From Cytophagales bacterium (lineage in GTDB: Bacteria > Bacteroidota > Bacteroidia > Cytophagales > Cyclobacteriaceae), in NCBI GenBank assembly GCA_027317105.1, contig DAHVFH010000098.1:1-56187 (forward strand): a stretch of 56,187 nt of DNA. The letters are read 5' to 3'. The position numbers and the translations under genes were made by a program. The notes under the pieces are model-generated. The model was not told the DNA's origin, did no database searches, and saw only the letters and a program-made list of their open reading frames with translations. Each line of letters starts with the position of its first letter. The first letter of the stretch is position 1. Positions 44,143 to 53,265 of the stretch are shown piece after piece.

Positions 44143-45693
44143 TCAATATCTCCTTCTTGTATAAGTACGCCTGGGTGCCGAGCCAAACAACATCCCGAAA
44201 ACTCCGCGCACCAATTCCCTCCCCACCTGTTTAGTTATGGGCGAAGAAAGAACTTGCTCAAAAGTACTTTTCTCCGCTTTAACTGAAGGTGAAATTTTAG
44301 CTTCTTTTGCAGATTCCATTGCTTGCTCTTTTTCCTGCTTCACCGCCAAAACCCTTTCGTTCAAAATTTCAAAAGCGCTTCTCGGGTCGATGGTCTCCTT
44401 ATATTTTTCATAAAACTCCGAACTGTTCAATTGTGTTTGGTATTCTTCTGGCGTGAGCGGCCCCATCCGTGACGCGGGAGGCGCCAAATGAGTAACTACC
44501 GTCTCTGTCGGAATTCCTTTTTCGTTCAGCACGGTGATAAACGCCTGGCCAATACCCAGTTGCGTAAACTGCTTTTCTAAATCATAAAACTCCGACTTCG
44601 GGAAAGTCTTGATCGTTTCCTTCAAATCTTTAACATCATTTGGGGTAAAAGCCCGAATCACATGATGAACCCGATTGCCCAGTTGAGAAAGTACAGAAGA
44701 GGGAACATCCAAAGTGAGCTGGGTACAGAAAAACACACCCACCCCTTTGGAGCGGATCAGGCGGATAACCTGATCGATATGATCCATAAAGGCTTTCGGT
44801 GCATCTTTAAAAAGCAGATGGGCCTCGTCTAAAAAGAAAACCAGCTTGGGCTTATCTAAATCGCCTGCTTCCGGTAGGGTTTGGTAAATCTCTGCCAAAA
44901 GCGAAAGCATGAAAGTTGAAAAAATAGCAGGTTGATTTTGCACGTCAGAAACGTTAAGCAAACTGATTACACCCCTCCCATCTACTTTTTCAAGCAAGTC
45001 TTCAATATCAAATGATTTCTCTCCAAATATTTTGCTTACCCCTTGTTGTTCCAGTCCCACAATCTTGCGGAGCATCGTTGAAGCCGTAGCGGAGGAAATC
45101 TTTCCATAACTCTCTTTAATTTCTGCCGTACCCTCCCCTTCCGAAAGATAATTCAACACTTTCTTTAGATCATTTAAATCAACGATAGGCAATTGTTTGT
45201 CATCGGCATATTTAAATAAAATCATCAACACGCTCGTTTGCACTTCGTTCAGTTCTAGCACTTTGCTCAGGAGTACGGGACCAAACTCTGTAACGGTAGC
45301 CCGCATCTGACCCCCTAATTTTCCACTTAAGGAATATAACTCCACAGGAAAACCAGAGGGCGTAAATTTTATATTTAACGCTTTCGCGCGCTCATCAATT
45401 TTGTTGTTAACAGCTCCTTCCTGTGCCATTCCACTAATGTCACCTTTCATATCGGGCATAAACACTGCTACACCCGCTGCCGAAAGCTGCTCGGCAATAA
45501 GTTGTAGTGTTCTTGTTTTGCCAGAGCCCGTTGCGCCCGTCACCAGACCATGGCGGGTCATCATCTGAAGCGATAAATTCACTTTGGCATCCGCTAGAAT
45601 TTCATTTTCATAGATACCCGCCCCAAGATAGATAGTCGGACTATTAAAATTGTAGGAAGCGTTGACTGCCGCAACAAATTTTTCTTTTGACAT
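44143..45693 (-). CDS. HerA-like DUF853 ATPase
   Basis: A 516-residue FtsK/HerA-superfamily ATPase of the DUF853 (YjgR-like) family. Walker A is GATGSGKT (53-60), followed by VFMPDMKGDISGM (Asp-x-Lys-Gly-Asp, family hallmark) and Walker B LVFFLDEAHLLF. A C-terminal charged tail (about 440-516) ends RRTYTRRRY. The motor domain resembles DNA translocases, but a defined role for DUF853 is not established and no NurA nuclease is adjacent. Confidence 0.9.
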   Translation of the reverse strand: MSKEKFVAAVNASYNFNSPTIYLGAGIYENEILADAKVNLSLQMMTRHGLVTGATGSGKTRTLQLIAEQLSAAGVAVFMPDMKGDISGMAQEGAVNNKIDERAKALNIKFTPSGFPVELYSLSGKLGGQMRATVTEFGPVLLSKVLELNEVQTSVLMILFKYADDKQLPIVDLNDLKKVLNYLSEGEGTAEIKESYGKISSATASTMLRKIVGLEQQGVSKIFGEKSFDIEDLLEKVDGRGVISLLNVSDVQNQPAIFSTFMLSLLAEIYQTLPEAGDLDKPKLVFFLDEAHLLFKDAPKAFMDHIDQVIRLIRSKGVGVFFCTQLTLDVPSSVLSQLGNRVHHVIRAFTPNDVKDLKETIKTFPKSEFYDLEKQFTQLGIGQAFITVLNEKGIPTETVVTHLAPPASRMGPLTPEEYQTQLNSSEFYEKYKETIDPRSAFEILNERVLAVKQEKEQAMESAKEAKISPSVKAEKSTFEQVLSSPITKQVGRELVRGVFGMLFGSAPRRTYTRRRY

Positions 45694-45883
45694 TTTCGGA
45701 AGTTAATTATTATCGGTTAATGGTTAACCGTTGCATCAATTCTGTTAAGATAACAAGATAATATTCATTTGAACAAAGGCACTACGCCACAAAGAAAATT
45801 CAAATCAAGTAATCTTCATGACTTAGTGCCTTCGTGGCAATAATTATAGACTATTAACAGCTCGTAAGATCAGATAACAAAAA
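45694..45883. other. Spacer with dispersed-repeat words
   Basis: The gap holds an inverted pair (gccacaaag at 45786-45794 and cttcgtggc at 45830-45838) and the phrase acttagtgcc (45821-45830), which also occurs at 20434-20443 beside a similar ctttgtggct. No gene is seen. Confidence 0.4.
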
Positions 45884-47053
45884 TTATCCTTTGTACACAA
45901 TGCGATAAATCACATTCGCCTGGTCATCGCTCACCAGCATTGACCCATCGGGCAGCAATAAAACATCCACGGGGCGACCCCACACTTTTTGAGTGGCCTC
46001 ATCCATCCATCCGGAGGCGAATACGCTATGGCCAGTTACTCTACTATTGCCATCCAATTTTACGAGCGAAAGGTTATATCCGCTTTTTTTAGTGCGGTTC
46101 CAAGAACCATGTTCAGCTACTATAATCTGGTTGTGGTACTCCGCAGGGAACATTTTTCCAGTATAGAATTTCAAGCCAAGCGGAGCTACATGGGCACCTA
46201 ATTTATCAGCAGGCTTTACAAAATCACTGCACGGACGTTTATCGCCAAATTCAGGATCTTTAACAGAACCTTCGTGGCAATATGGGTAGCCGAAGTGGAG
46301 TCCTTTCTTCTCTGCTGTATTGAGTTCACAAGACGGAATATCATCGCCTAGCATATCACGACCATTGTCGGTAAACCACAACGCCTTTGTGACAGGGTGC
46401 CAAGTAATACCCACCGAATTACGAACGCCATGCGCAAAAATCTCAAAGCCCGTGCCATCAGCATTCATCCTTGTTATACTGGCAAAAATCGGATTCTTGG
46501 ATTCACAAATATTGCAAGGCGCTCCTACCGGTACATATAGCTTTCCGTCCGGACCAAAGGCAATATTTTTCCAACCGTGATGAGCTTCTGTGGGATATTT
46601 ATCGTAAATAATTTCTGATTTACCCGGGTTGTCCAATTTACTTTCAATTCCGGAAAATTTATGGATTTTGCTGATTTCAGCCACGTATAAATCACCATCT
46701 TTAAATGCCACACCATTGGGCATATTCAATCCACTGGCGATGACCCATTTTTTATCGGCCTTTCCATCGCCATCCACGTCTTTTACAGCATAAACTTTGT
46801 CTTCGTCCTTGTTGCTCACAAAAATGGTTCCACTAGGGCTGATGGCAAGGGAACGGGCGTTATCTACCTCAGCAAATACGCTTATTGAGAATCCTTTAGG
46901 GAGCTTAATCTTTTCTAACGGCAGCTCTGCGCTTGTGCCTGTAATTGCAGGGGCTGCGTTGTCACCTACTTTTTTAAAGGACATTCTTGTAAACTGCGCA
47001 CTGAAAAGTGCCAGTAAGACAATCAGTAAAATCGGAACAAGGCGAGTATTCAT
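45884..47053 (-). CDS. Sorbosone/PQQ-type sugar dehydrogenase-like beta-propeller
   Basis: A 389-residue exported protein: N-terminal hydrophobic segment (about 5-22) and then a six-bladed beta-propeller of the glucose/sorbosone dehydrogenase family. Visible motifs are LPKGFSISVFAEVDNARSLA, HHGWKNIAFGPDGKLYVPVG, CNICE (a paired-Cys segment), HGVRNSVGITWHP and VAEHGSWNRTKKSGY. The His and Arg residues at the propeller centre suggest PQQ or metal binding. The substrate is unknown and no cytochrome domain is attached. Confidence 0.85.
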   Translation of the reverse strand: MNTRLVPILLIVLLALFSAQFTRMSFKKVGDNAAPAITGTSAELPLEKIKLPKGFSISVFAEVDNARSLAISPSGTIFVSNKDEDKVYAVKDVDGDGKADKKWVIASGLNMPNGVAFKDGDLYVAEISKIHKFSGIESKLDNPGKSEIIYDKYPTEAHHGWKNIAFGPDGKLYVPVGAPCNICESKNPIFASITRMNADGTGFEIFAHGVRNSVGITWHPVTKALWFTDNGRDMLGDDIPSCELNTAEKKGLHFGYPYCHEGSVKDPEFGDKRPCSDFVKPADKLGAHVAPLGLKFYTGKMFPAEYHNQIIVAEHGSWNRTKKSGYNLSLVKLDGNSRVTGHSVFASGWMDEATQKVWGRPVDVLLLPDGSMLVSDDQANVIYRIVYKG

Positions 47054-47163
47054 AATATTTTTTTAGTAAATCTAAACGATAACCATACGTAAGGCAAAGG
47101 TTATTTTACCAAGCTTAAAATACCAAGATGAATGGTATTTTGCCAAGACTTAAGGGATCACCG

Positions 47164-49623
47164 TTACGATTTAATTGCTAATGATTTTTTTGTTGTCCAG
47201 CCGATACACCCCAAAGCAAGAAGAACTACCGCCCAATTAGATGCCATCGTTACCTTGTTTCCAATAAAATAAGGTTTGGGTTGAAACTTGAATTCTATGA
47301 CATGGTTTCCCGCAGGTATGGACAGCGCTCGAAGCACATAATCAGCCCGGAAAATTTCAGTTTCTTTCCCATCAATAAAGGCATGCCATCCTTTTGGATA
47401 ATAAATTTCAGAAAAGACGACAAGACCATCCACCAAAGATTTTGACTCATATTTTAAGTACGGTGGTTTAAATTCCTTTAATTCGATAGTGGCTGCACTG
47501 TCAACTTGAAATTTTGACTTCTCAATCTTGAATTTCGAATTATCAATTAAAGCGATCTCCTTGGTGTTCACTTCCCTCGTTTCTTTTAACTCTTCGATCG
47601 GTGAGGCAACCGTTATTACTTCTTTCACAAACCAAGCATTACCATTAGAGGCAGGATTTAGGATTATATTGTTTGCATTAGGGCCGTAAACAAAATATTT
47701 TGCATTAAGCATATCAAGGACACCGTAGCTAGCAAAGTTATTTTTACCGGCTTGTAAATCATTGATCATCTCTTCGGTTTCTTTGCTAATACAGGAATCA
47801 TACAAGTCCTGATACCTTTTCAACTTGGCACCGTGATAGCCACCAAGGGAATGATGAAAGTAGGATGTTCGCGCCTCCGTCCAGGCGCCTTGTAGGTTAT
47901 AAACGCGGAAATAACTTTTGTCTTTTAAAATTTCATCATCGGCAGCATTAGCAGCGATAAAAGCATTTTCATGTTTGCGTTGAAATTTATCTTTTGAGAA
48001 ATAACGCTTGTCGACCATTGACAAATCCATTGCCACCATAACAATCAGGAAGGCGTAAAATCCGAGCTCAGATACTTTCTTTGCTACATTAAAATAGAGC
48101 AGCAAAAAAATAGAAAAGATAAAAGCAAGAGAGCGAAATGCATCTCCACGCATCAGGGATCTTCGATCAGCGTGAAGTGCCTTTAAAAACCAAGCGGGCA
48201 ATTGCGATTCGCCATCGCGTGTAAAGCTGCCCATTCCGGCAAACAAAATAATCAACAAGCACAAACCACCGGTAGCGCTAAAGGCGATCAACAATTTCTT
48301 TTTAGTCTCCTTATTCAAACCCTCTTTAAAAAACTTCTCGAGACCGATCATTCCTAAGAGCGGCATGCAAAAGAGTATGATAACCAAAGCAAAACTAAAC
48401 GACCTGAATTTATTGTAGCCGGGGAAATGATCGAACATAAAATAATTGAAAGTAGAGAAACTATCCCCCCAACTGAGCATAACACTGAATACGCAAAGCG
48501 GAACTAGCCACCAAACATATTTCTTTTCGGCAAGCAAAATTCCCAACACAAAAAGGAAAATGATGATTGACCCTGCATAATAAGCCCCCGCAGTACCCGA
48601 CTGTGGTCCCCAATACGTAGCTGTGTAATTCGCTAACTGGTTAGCTAATTTATTGTCACCAGAATTCACCAGTGCCTTATAAGATTCGCTGTTCTGATCA
48701 CCCACAAACGCTTCCCCGCTTGTTCCCCCGTAAAAATTGGGAATCAACAAAGTCATCGGTTCCCATATTCCATAGGTATATTGAAACGCATACGACTTAC
48801 TTAATCCGTCTTTCACCTCATCAACTCCTGGCCTGACCAATTCCGAAGATCCACGGATAGAGTAATTGGTATATTCCATTATAGCCCAAAGCTGGCCGAA
48901 GAACGTTCCAGCCGCCAATACCGCAGCTGGGACAAGAATAACTATCGCGGTAAAAAAATCTTTAAGTTGTTTTTCGCGATAGGCATAGACCAATTGAATA
49001 AGTCCATAGACCAAAATAACCAACATTAAATAATAGGTGATCTGTAAGTGATTTTCGCGCAAATGCAACGCAAGGCCGAGCATTGTTACAGCAAAACCAA
49101 GCAGCCACTTTCTTGAAAACGCCAGGTGAATTCCGGCCATGATCAGCGGCATAAAAGCAATGGCACCTATCCGCGCATTATGCCCCACACTTAATCCAAT
49201 GATCACATAAGAGGAAAGCCCAAAGGCCAACCCACCTGCAATGGCGAGATAAGGACGCACACCAAATGAAAGAAGCAAAATATAGTAACAAAGAAAGGCC
49301 AGAAAAATATCGTTGATCGGGTGCGGCAGAAAAAGCGACATAATCTTTTTTACCCAAATGATCGGGCCATCACCCCATTTCACGCTAACCAGATAGGCCG
49401 GCATTCCACTAAACATCGAGGGCGCCCAAAGTGCTTCTTCGCCAGTAGCCTCCCGATAATCAATGATTGATTTACTGGAGCCCCTAAACTGCTGAATGTC
49501 TTGTTGATCTAATGATTTGTTATCAAAAAAAATCGGGCTAAAGAATAGTGCCGTCACTACTAAAAATACCAAAACCGCTACCCCATGAGGGATAACATCT
49601 TTTATTATATCAACTTTTTTCAT
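47164..49623 (-). CDS. YfhO-family membrane glycosyltransferase-like protein
   Basis: An 819-residue protein with about 12-13 membrane segments in the first two thirds and a C-terminal periplasmic beta domain (about 700-785, YPKGWHAFIDGKETEIFRADYVLRAL) before a last helix. This is the Bacteroidota YfhO-like layout. The first loop carries DQQDIQQFRGSSKSIIDYR, corresponding to the acidic catalytic loop of GT-C-type lipid-linked sugar transferases. The family is linked to glycosylation of cell-surface polymers in other bacteria; the role here is inferred. Confidence 0.85.
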   Translation of the reverse strand: MKKVDIIKDVIPHGVAVLVFLVVTALFFSPIFFDNKSLDQQDIQQFRGSSKSIIDYREATGEEALWAPSMFSGMPAYLVSVKWGDGPIIWVKKIMSLFLPHPINDIFLAFLCYYILLLSFGVRPYLAIAGGLAFGLSSYVIIGLSVGHNARIGAIAFMPLIMAGIHLAFSRKWLLGFAVTMLGLALHLRENHLQITYYLMLVILVYGLIQLVYAYREKQLKDFFTAIVILVPAAVLAAGTFFGQLWAIMEYTNYSIRGSSELVRPGVDEVKDGLSKSYAFQYTYGIWEPMTLLIPNFYGGTSGEAFVGDQNSESYKALVNSGDNKLANQLANYTATYWGPQSGTAGAYYAGSIIIFLFVLGILLAEKKYVWWLVPLCVFSVMLSWGDSFSTFNYFMFDHFPGYNKFRSFSFALVIILFCMPLLGMIGLEKFFKEGLNKETKKKLLIAFSATGGLCLLIILFAGMGSFTRDGESQLPAWFLKALHADRRSLMRGDAFRSLAFIFSIFLLLYFNVAKKVSELGFYAFLIVMVAMDLSMVDKRYFSKDKFQRKHENAFIAANAADDEILKDKSYFRVYNLQGAWTEARTSYFHHSLGGYHGAKLKRYQDLYDSCISKETEEMINDLQAGKNNFASYGVLDMLNAKYFVYGPNANNIILNPASNGNAWFVKEVITVASPIEELKETREVNTKEIALIDNSKFKIEKSKFQVDSAATIELKEFKPPYLKYESKSLVDGLVVFSEIYYPKGWHAFIDGKETEIFRADYVLRALSIPAGNHVIEFKFQPKPYFIGNKVTMASNWAVVLLALGCIGWTTKKSLAIKS

Positions 49624-49785
49624 GGAATCTGTTTACGCTTAACTAACGGCAAATGTGGGCAAGATTTTTAAGATTTGCACATCTCTTAAAGACGGATTTC
49701 TGAGTATCCTAACAACCCACCTTTAAATTGGACAGCAAACAGTAAAATGGACTTCGCTTCCTTCGTTAGAAGGCACTATTGAACC

Positions 49786-49983
49786 TCATTCATGAATCCA
49801 TACCAAAAACGAAACCAAAACTAGTTGATCCGACAAATAATTAATAATGGGATCATCTGGATCAAATTGGTTGCCGTATTTTTTTCGGATGGCTTCAATT
49901 TCATTGTCGCTAATCCAATCGGTGGAGATCAATTTACGGGTGGGATCAACCTTTTTTTTAATAGTAACCAATATTCTTCTCAT
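49786..49983 (-). CDS. Small protein of unknown function
   Basis: A 65-residue product from the ATG at 49983 (MRRILVTIKKKVDPTRK); an in-frame TTG at 50004 would add seven residues. The sequence is charged, then NQFDPDDPIINYL, with a hydrophobic C-terminus. No homologue is recognised. The composition is protein-like, but it sits alone in a poorly populated stretch. Confidence 0.4.
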   Translation of the reverse strand: MRRILVTIKKKVDPTRKLISTDWISDNEIEAIRKKYGNQFDPDDPIINYLSDQLVLVSFLVWIHE

Positions 49984-50416
49984 AGCATGATTTTTTTCTA
50001 CCAAGGATAAATCAAATTCTCATTTTATTTTATGTCTTTTGCCAGACGATTTCTGACTTAAACTTTACTTTTTTTACTTTGTAAATTAAACTGATATACA
50101 CTTTGAAGGAGTTTGCGTCATTGTATCTTCACGAAGATAGGCAGTAAAATTTTCTTTGTACAGAAAGCTTTATAAAGAACGGCTTAATTTTTTTCAATAA
50201 AACCAAAATCTATGAAGAACAGCTTACTGTTCTTCCTGACAGATCAACGTGTTTCTTGCTGATTATCAGGATGTTTAAAGTTAAGGAAGCATGATCTATT
50301 ACTCAAGCGGCTCATTACCCACACGGTTTGATGGTGAGTGATTTATGCCTCCAAAAACCATGGACGAATTGCGAATTGGGGTTTTGGCGATTGACAATAT
50401 ATATCGGGATTTAAGA
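49984..50416. other. Intergenic region with a strong hairpin
   Basis: About 430 bases without a convincing gene. At 50214-50235 there is a perfect 9-bp stem (gaagaacag and ctgttcttc) with a four-base loop, ctta. A 16-codon ATG frame runs through it and stops. No T-run follows the stem, so it is not a simple terminator. The remaining sequence may be decayed DNA next to the pseudogene. Confidence 0.4.
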
Positions 50417-51608
50417 TTATTGCTTTTCAAACATGGTGCCAAAAGCTCCGTCTTTTTCAAACTGGCCAATGATCTCTTCTTGTAAAGGAGAACGTTTCAC
50501 GATTGGATTATGATTCCAGAATTTAGGTTTGTACCTTTTCTTTTTGATCATCCTGAGATCGTTACTTTTGAGCTGGGCTTCGTGAAGTCTATTGGCTTTG
50601 CTCAACTGGTCATAGACAAAAAGAAAAGCTGTCACCTTAATTTTTTGTACACTTCCATTTCGCATAAATTCAAAGGAGGCGTTGTACTTGACATAATTCA
50701 ATCGCCCATCATTTTGAAAATCAAAAGAAATCTCATGAAGGTGATTTGATACAGGTGATTTCCATTTAGCATTTCTCACGGTATCTGTCCCCAAGCTATT
50801 TTCGGTAAAAAAGGCGCAGTGCCGAATTGCCAGTGTTGATTCATTGATCACCACTTCACCTGACACTATTGGTTTCGAGATGTTATCCCTTGGCTCGCAG
50901 TAAATTTTCACAAACTTTTCTCCACCTTCAAAGTAACTTTCAAGAATGGAAAAGACGTAAAGAGAATCTGCTCAAGGCATCAATGGCAAAAGTACTTCCT
51001 TTTTTGCTGCTGGTATTTCTGAATAGATGTGTGAACCTAAAGTCATGGCAGAGGCATTAGTATAATGAAAGACCAGCTCGGTACTATCCTTTCTTTTCTT
51101 CTGGGCATACCTTGCCTCGTCAATCCGGTTGCGCATTATCCCTCCATTGTCGGATTCTATCGTATAAAAAATTTCCTGGGCTTCTGTAGCTATGTCATTG
51201 TTGGTGGTTATTTGTCTGTAAAAGGCTTTCTGATAATTTTTAAAATCAGAATTTTTAATTGCCTTCTCATACGTGTGGGACATTAAGTTGCTTGCAAAAT
51301 CACTCACTACAATTTCTGACAAAACCGTCACGTGGGGTTTCAATTTTATAATCTGACCATCTTGAAACATTACCAATTTTTGCATTTCATACGACAGGTG
51401 GGTTAGCGTGAGTGAATCAGTAGGTGCTCCCTTCCATTCAACTCACCGATTTCGTTGCTAATAGTTCCTTGTCCGGTTAGGGCCGAATAAATCGTCACAT
51501 TGGGAATGGGCAGATTCGTTATTGCATCAACAATCTTTCCCGTCTGTGCAAAAGCATTGAATGAAATGAGTATCCTAAAATTATATTAGTAGTTATTCTT
51601 ATCATCAT
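50417..51608 (-). pseudogene. Decayed carboxypeptidase-regulatory-like domain protein gene
   Basis: An approximately 397-codon gene reconstructed across three lesions. From the ATG at 51608 the frame gives a signal-peptide start (MMIRITTNIILG). A one-base deletion near 51573-51575 shifts to LISFNAFAQTGKIVDA, the peptidase-regulatory-like domain start, as far as GTISNEIGE. A second one-base deletion near 51440-51442 shifts to WKGAPTDSLTLTHLSYE. The frame then runs through 51385-50975 and meets an in-frame TGA (50972-50974). Beyond it the same frame continues ADSLYVFSILESYFEGG and on through the 50911-50417 open stretch to the end. The reading is coherent throughout, so this was one secreted protein and is now inactive. 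Three separate lesions argue against a single sequencing error. Confidence 0.85.
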
Positions 51609-51817
51609 TATGGTAAATTGTTTAAAAAAGATGGAAGGGCAAAATTACCGGAAAGGGATACGTCCCCCTCGGCATGTGTCCCCACATGCTGAAATAGTCG
51701 GTGAGCGGTTTCTGGGGACGCAAACCATGGACTGAACTAGTAGCCGCAATTCATATTGAAAACCACCTTTCGTCCATTCGGTAACAATTCCTTAACTTCA
51801 CGCTCGAAAAAAAAGAT

Positions 51818-52816
51818 ATGTATTCATCCAAACTAATAGGTCTAGGGCATCACGTACCCGATACGGTAATCACGAACCAGTATCTATCGAACATCATTGA
51901 CACCAGCAACGAATGGATTATCGAGCGGACAGGCATCAACGAACGGAGGTGGATCGACCCTAAAGTAGATACCGTGGGCAATATGGGTGCTAAAGCAGCA
52001 CGCATGGCACTTGAGCGAGCTGGCCTGACAGAAAAAGATGTTGAGTTTATTGTTTTCGCCAGCATCACGAGCGATTACTATTTTCCTGGTTCCGGTGTAA
52101 TCATGCAACGCGAATTGGGCTTAGGAGGAATCGGAGCACTGGAAGTTAAAAATGCCTGCTCCGGATTTATTTATGCGCTTTCAACGGCAGACCAATTTAT
52201 CAAAACAGGAATGTATAAAACCGTGCTGGTAGTTGGCGCTGAAATTCAAAGCACTGCGCTTGACCTTACCACACGCGGTAGGAACACAGCTGTTATTTTT
52301 GGTGATGGCGCGGGGGCTGCGGTATTGCAACGTTCAGACAAACCCGGAATCCTGTCAACGCATCTGCATGCCGATGGTACTTTTGCTGAAGAGCTTTATG
52401 TTCGTGATCCCGGAAGCAGCCGACCACATGCCGAGCGCCAACCGGAACAAATTTTAGATACCACGGGTTTCAAAGTGGTGATGAATGGAAACCTGGTCTT
52501 TAAACACGCCATCGTACGCTTTATGGAGGTGATCAATGAAGCACTTACTAAAAACAATCTGACGAAGGAGGATATCAATTTGTTAGTACCACATCAAGCC
52601 AATCTGAGGATCAGTCAGTATGTTCAAGAAAAACTTGGGTTGGCCGATAGCCGCGTATTTAATAATATTATGCGTTATGGAAACACCACTGCCGCTTCCA
52701 TCCCGATTGCTATGAGTGAGGCCTGGGCGGAAGGAAGAATCAAAGAAAATGACTTACTTTGTTTGGCCGCTTTCGGCAGTGGGTTCACTTGGGCTTCTGC
52801 GCTGATCCGTTGGTAA
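51818..52816 (+). CDS. fabH: 3-oxoacyl-[ACP] synthase III
   Basis: A 332-residue KASIII with the catalytic triad C114 (KNACSGF), H259 (VPHQAN) and N289 (GNTTAAS). The C-terminal AFGSGFTWASALIRW is typical. It condenses acetyl- or branched-chain acyl-CoA with malonyl-ACP to start fatty-acid synthesis. It stands alone, without other fab genes; an extra KASIII outside the fab cluster is common in Bacteroidota and may make different primers. Confidence 0.97.
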   Translation: MYSSKLIGLGHHVPDTVITNQYLSNIIDTSNEWIIERTGINERRWIDPKVDTVGNMGAKAARMALERAGLTEKDVEFIVFASITSDYYFPGSGVIMQRELGLGGIGALEVKNACSGFIYALSTADQFIKTGMYKTVLVVGAEIQSTALDLTTRGRNTAVIFGDGAGAAVLQRSDKPGILSTHLHADGTFAEELYVRDPGSSRPHAERQPEQILDTTGFKVVMNGNLVFKHAIVRFMEVINEALTKNNLTKEDINLLVPHQANLRISQYVQEKLGLADSRVFNNIMRYGNTTAASIPIAMSEAWAEGRIKENDLLCLAAFGSGFTWASALIRW

Positions 52817-52896
52817 CATCAGGGTTCCAAATTTAAAATTCAAGATTGCAAATTCTTGGGTTGGAATTTGGAATCTTAAATCTTGAATCAAATGCA

Positions 52897-53121
52897 ATGA
52901 AAACCTCCTCTTATAATCCAAGTCCATTAGAAGTTGATTTTGCCAATGCGCTCTTTATCCTCCAGAAAGAACTTGAAAAACATTTGCAAGACAATCAAAT
53001 CGTTCATGTAGAAACGAATATTAAACGAGACAATCCCATGGTGAAATTTAACTTGCTCGATAAGGATGGTGACCCGCACGAGATCGTAGTTCGGATTATA
53101 CAAATTCCTGACAAATTCTAA
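52897..53121 (+). CDS. Small conserved-looking protein of unknown function
   Basis: The ATG at 52897 gives 74 residues (MKTSSYNPSPLEVDFANAL); the in-frame extension to 52846 lies in repeat-like spacer and is not favoured. A predicted helix (about 11-32) is followed by strands with HVETNIKRDNPMVKFNLLDKD and a polar C-terminus. The composition is that of a small folded cytoplasmic protein. No family is recognised. It lies between fabH and the C-terminal processing protease on the same strand. Confidence 0.65.
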   Translation: MKTSSYNPSPLEVDFANALFILQKELEKHLQDNQIVHVETNIKRDNPMVKFNLLDKDGDPHEIVVRIIQIPDKF

Positions 53122-53265
53122 GTTCGAATTGGTTTGAATTTCAAGCCTTTACAACAAAACGAAACTTGATGTAACTTGCGTCCGTTTCGGACAAATAAGA
53201 CAATCGCCACAAAACGTGAAAACTCCTTGACAACTAGTAAAGTAAATCAACCCGGTTTAAAAAAG

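Noticed and set aside
47095..47126. TTG-N20-TAACCTTTG upstream of the sorbosone-dehydrogenase-like gene
   Set aside because: The -7 element has three rather than two bases between TA and TTTG, so it does not fit the consensus well enough.
51612..51817. Hairpin gcatgtg/cacatgc (51672-51689) as a terminator or transposon end
   Set aside because: No T-run and no matching second copy were found in the window, so no function could be assigned.
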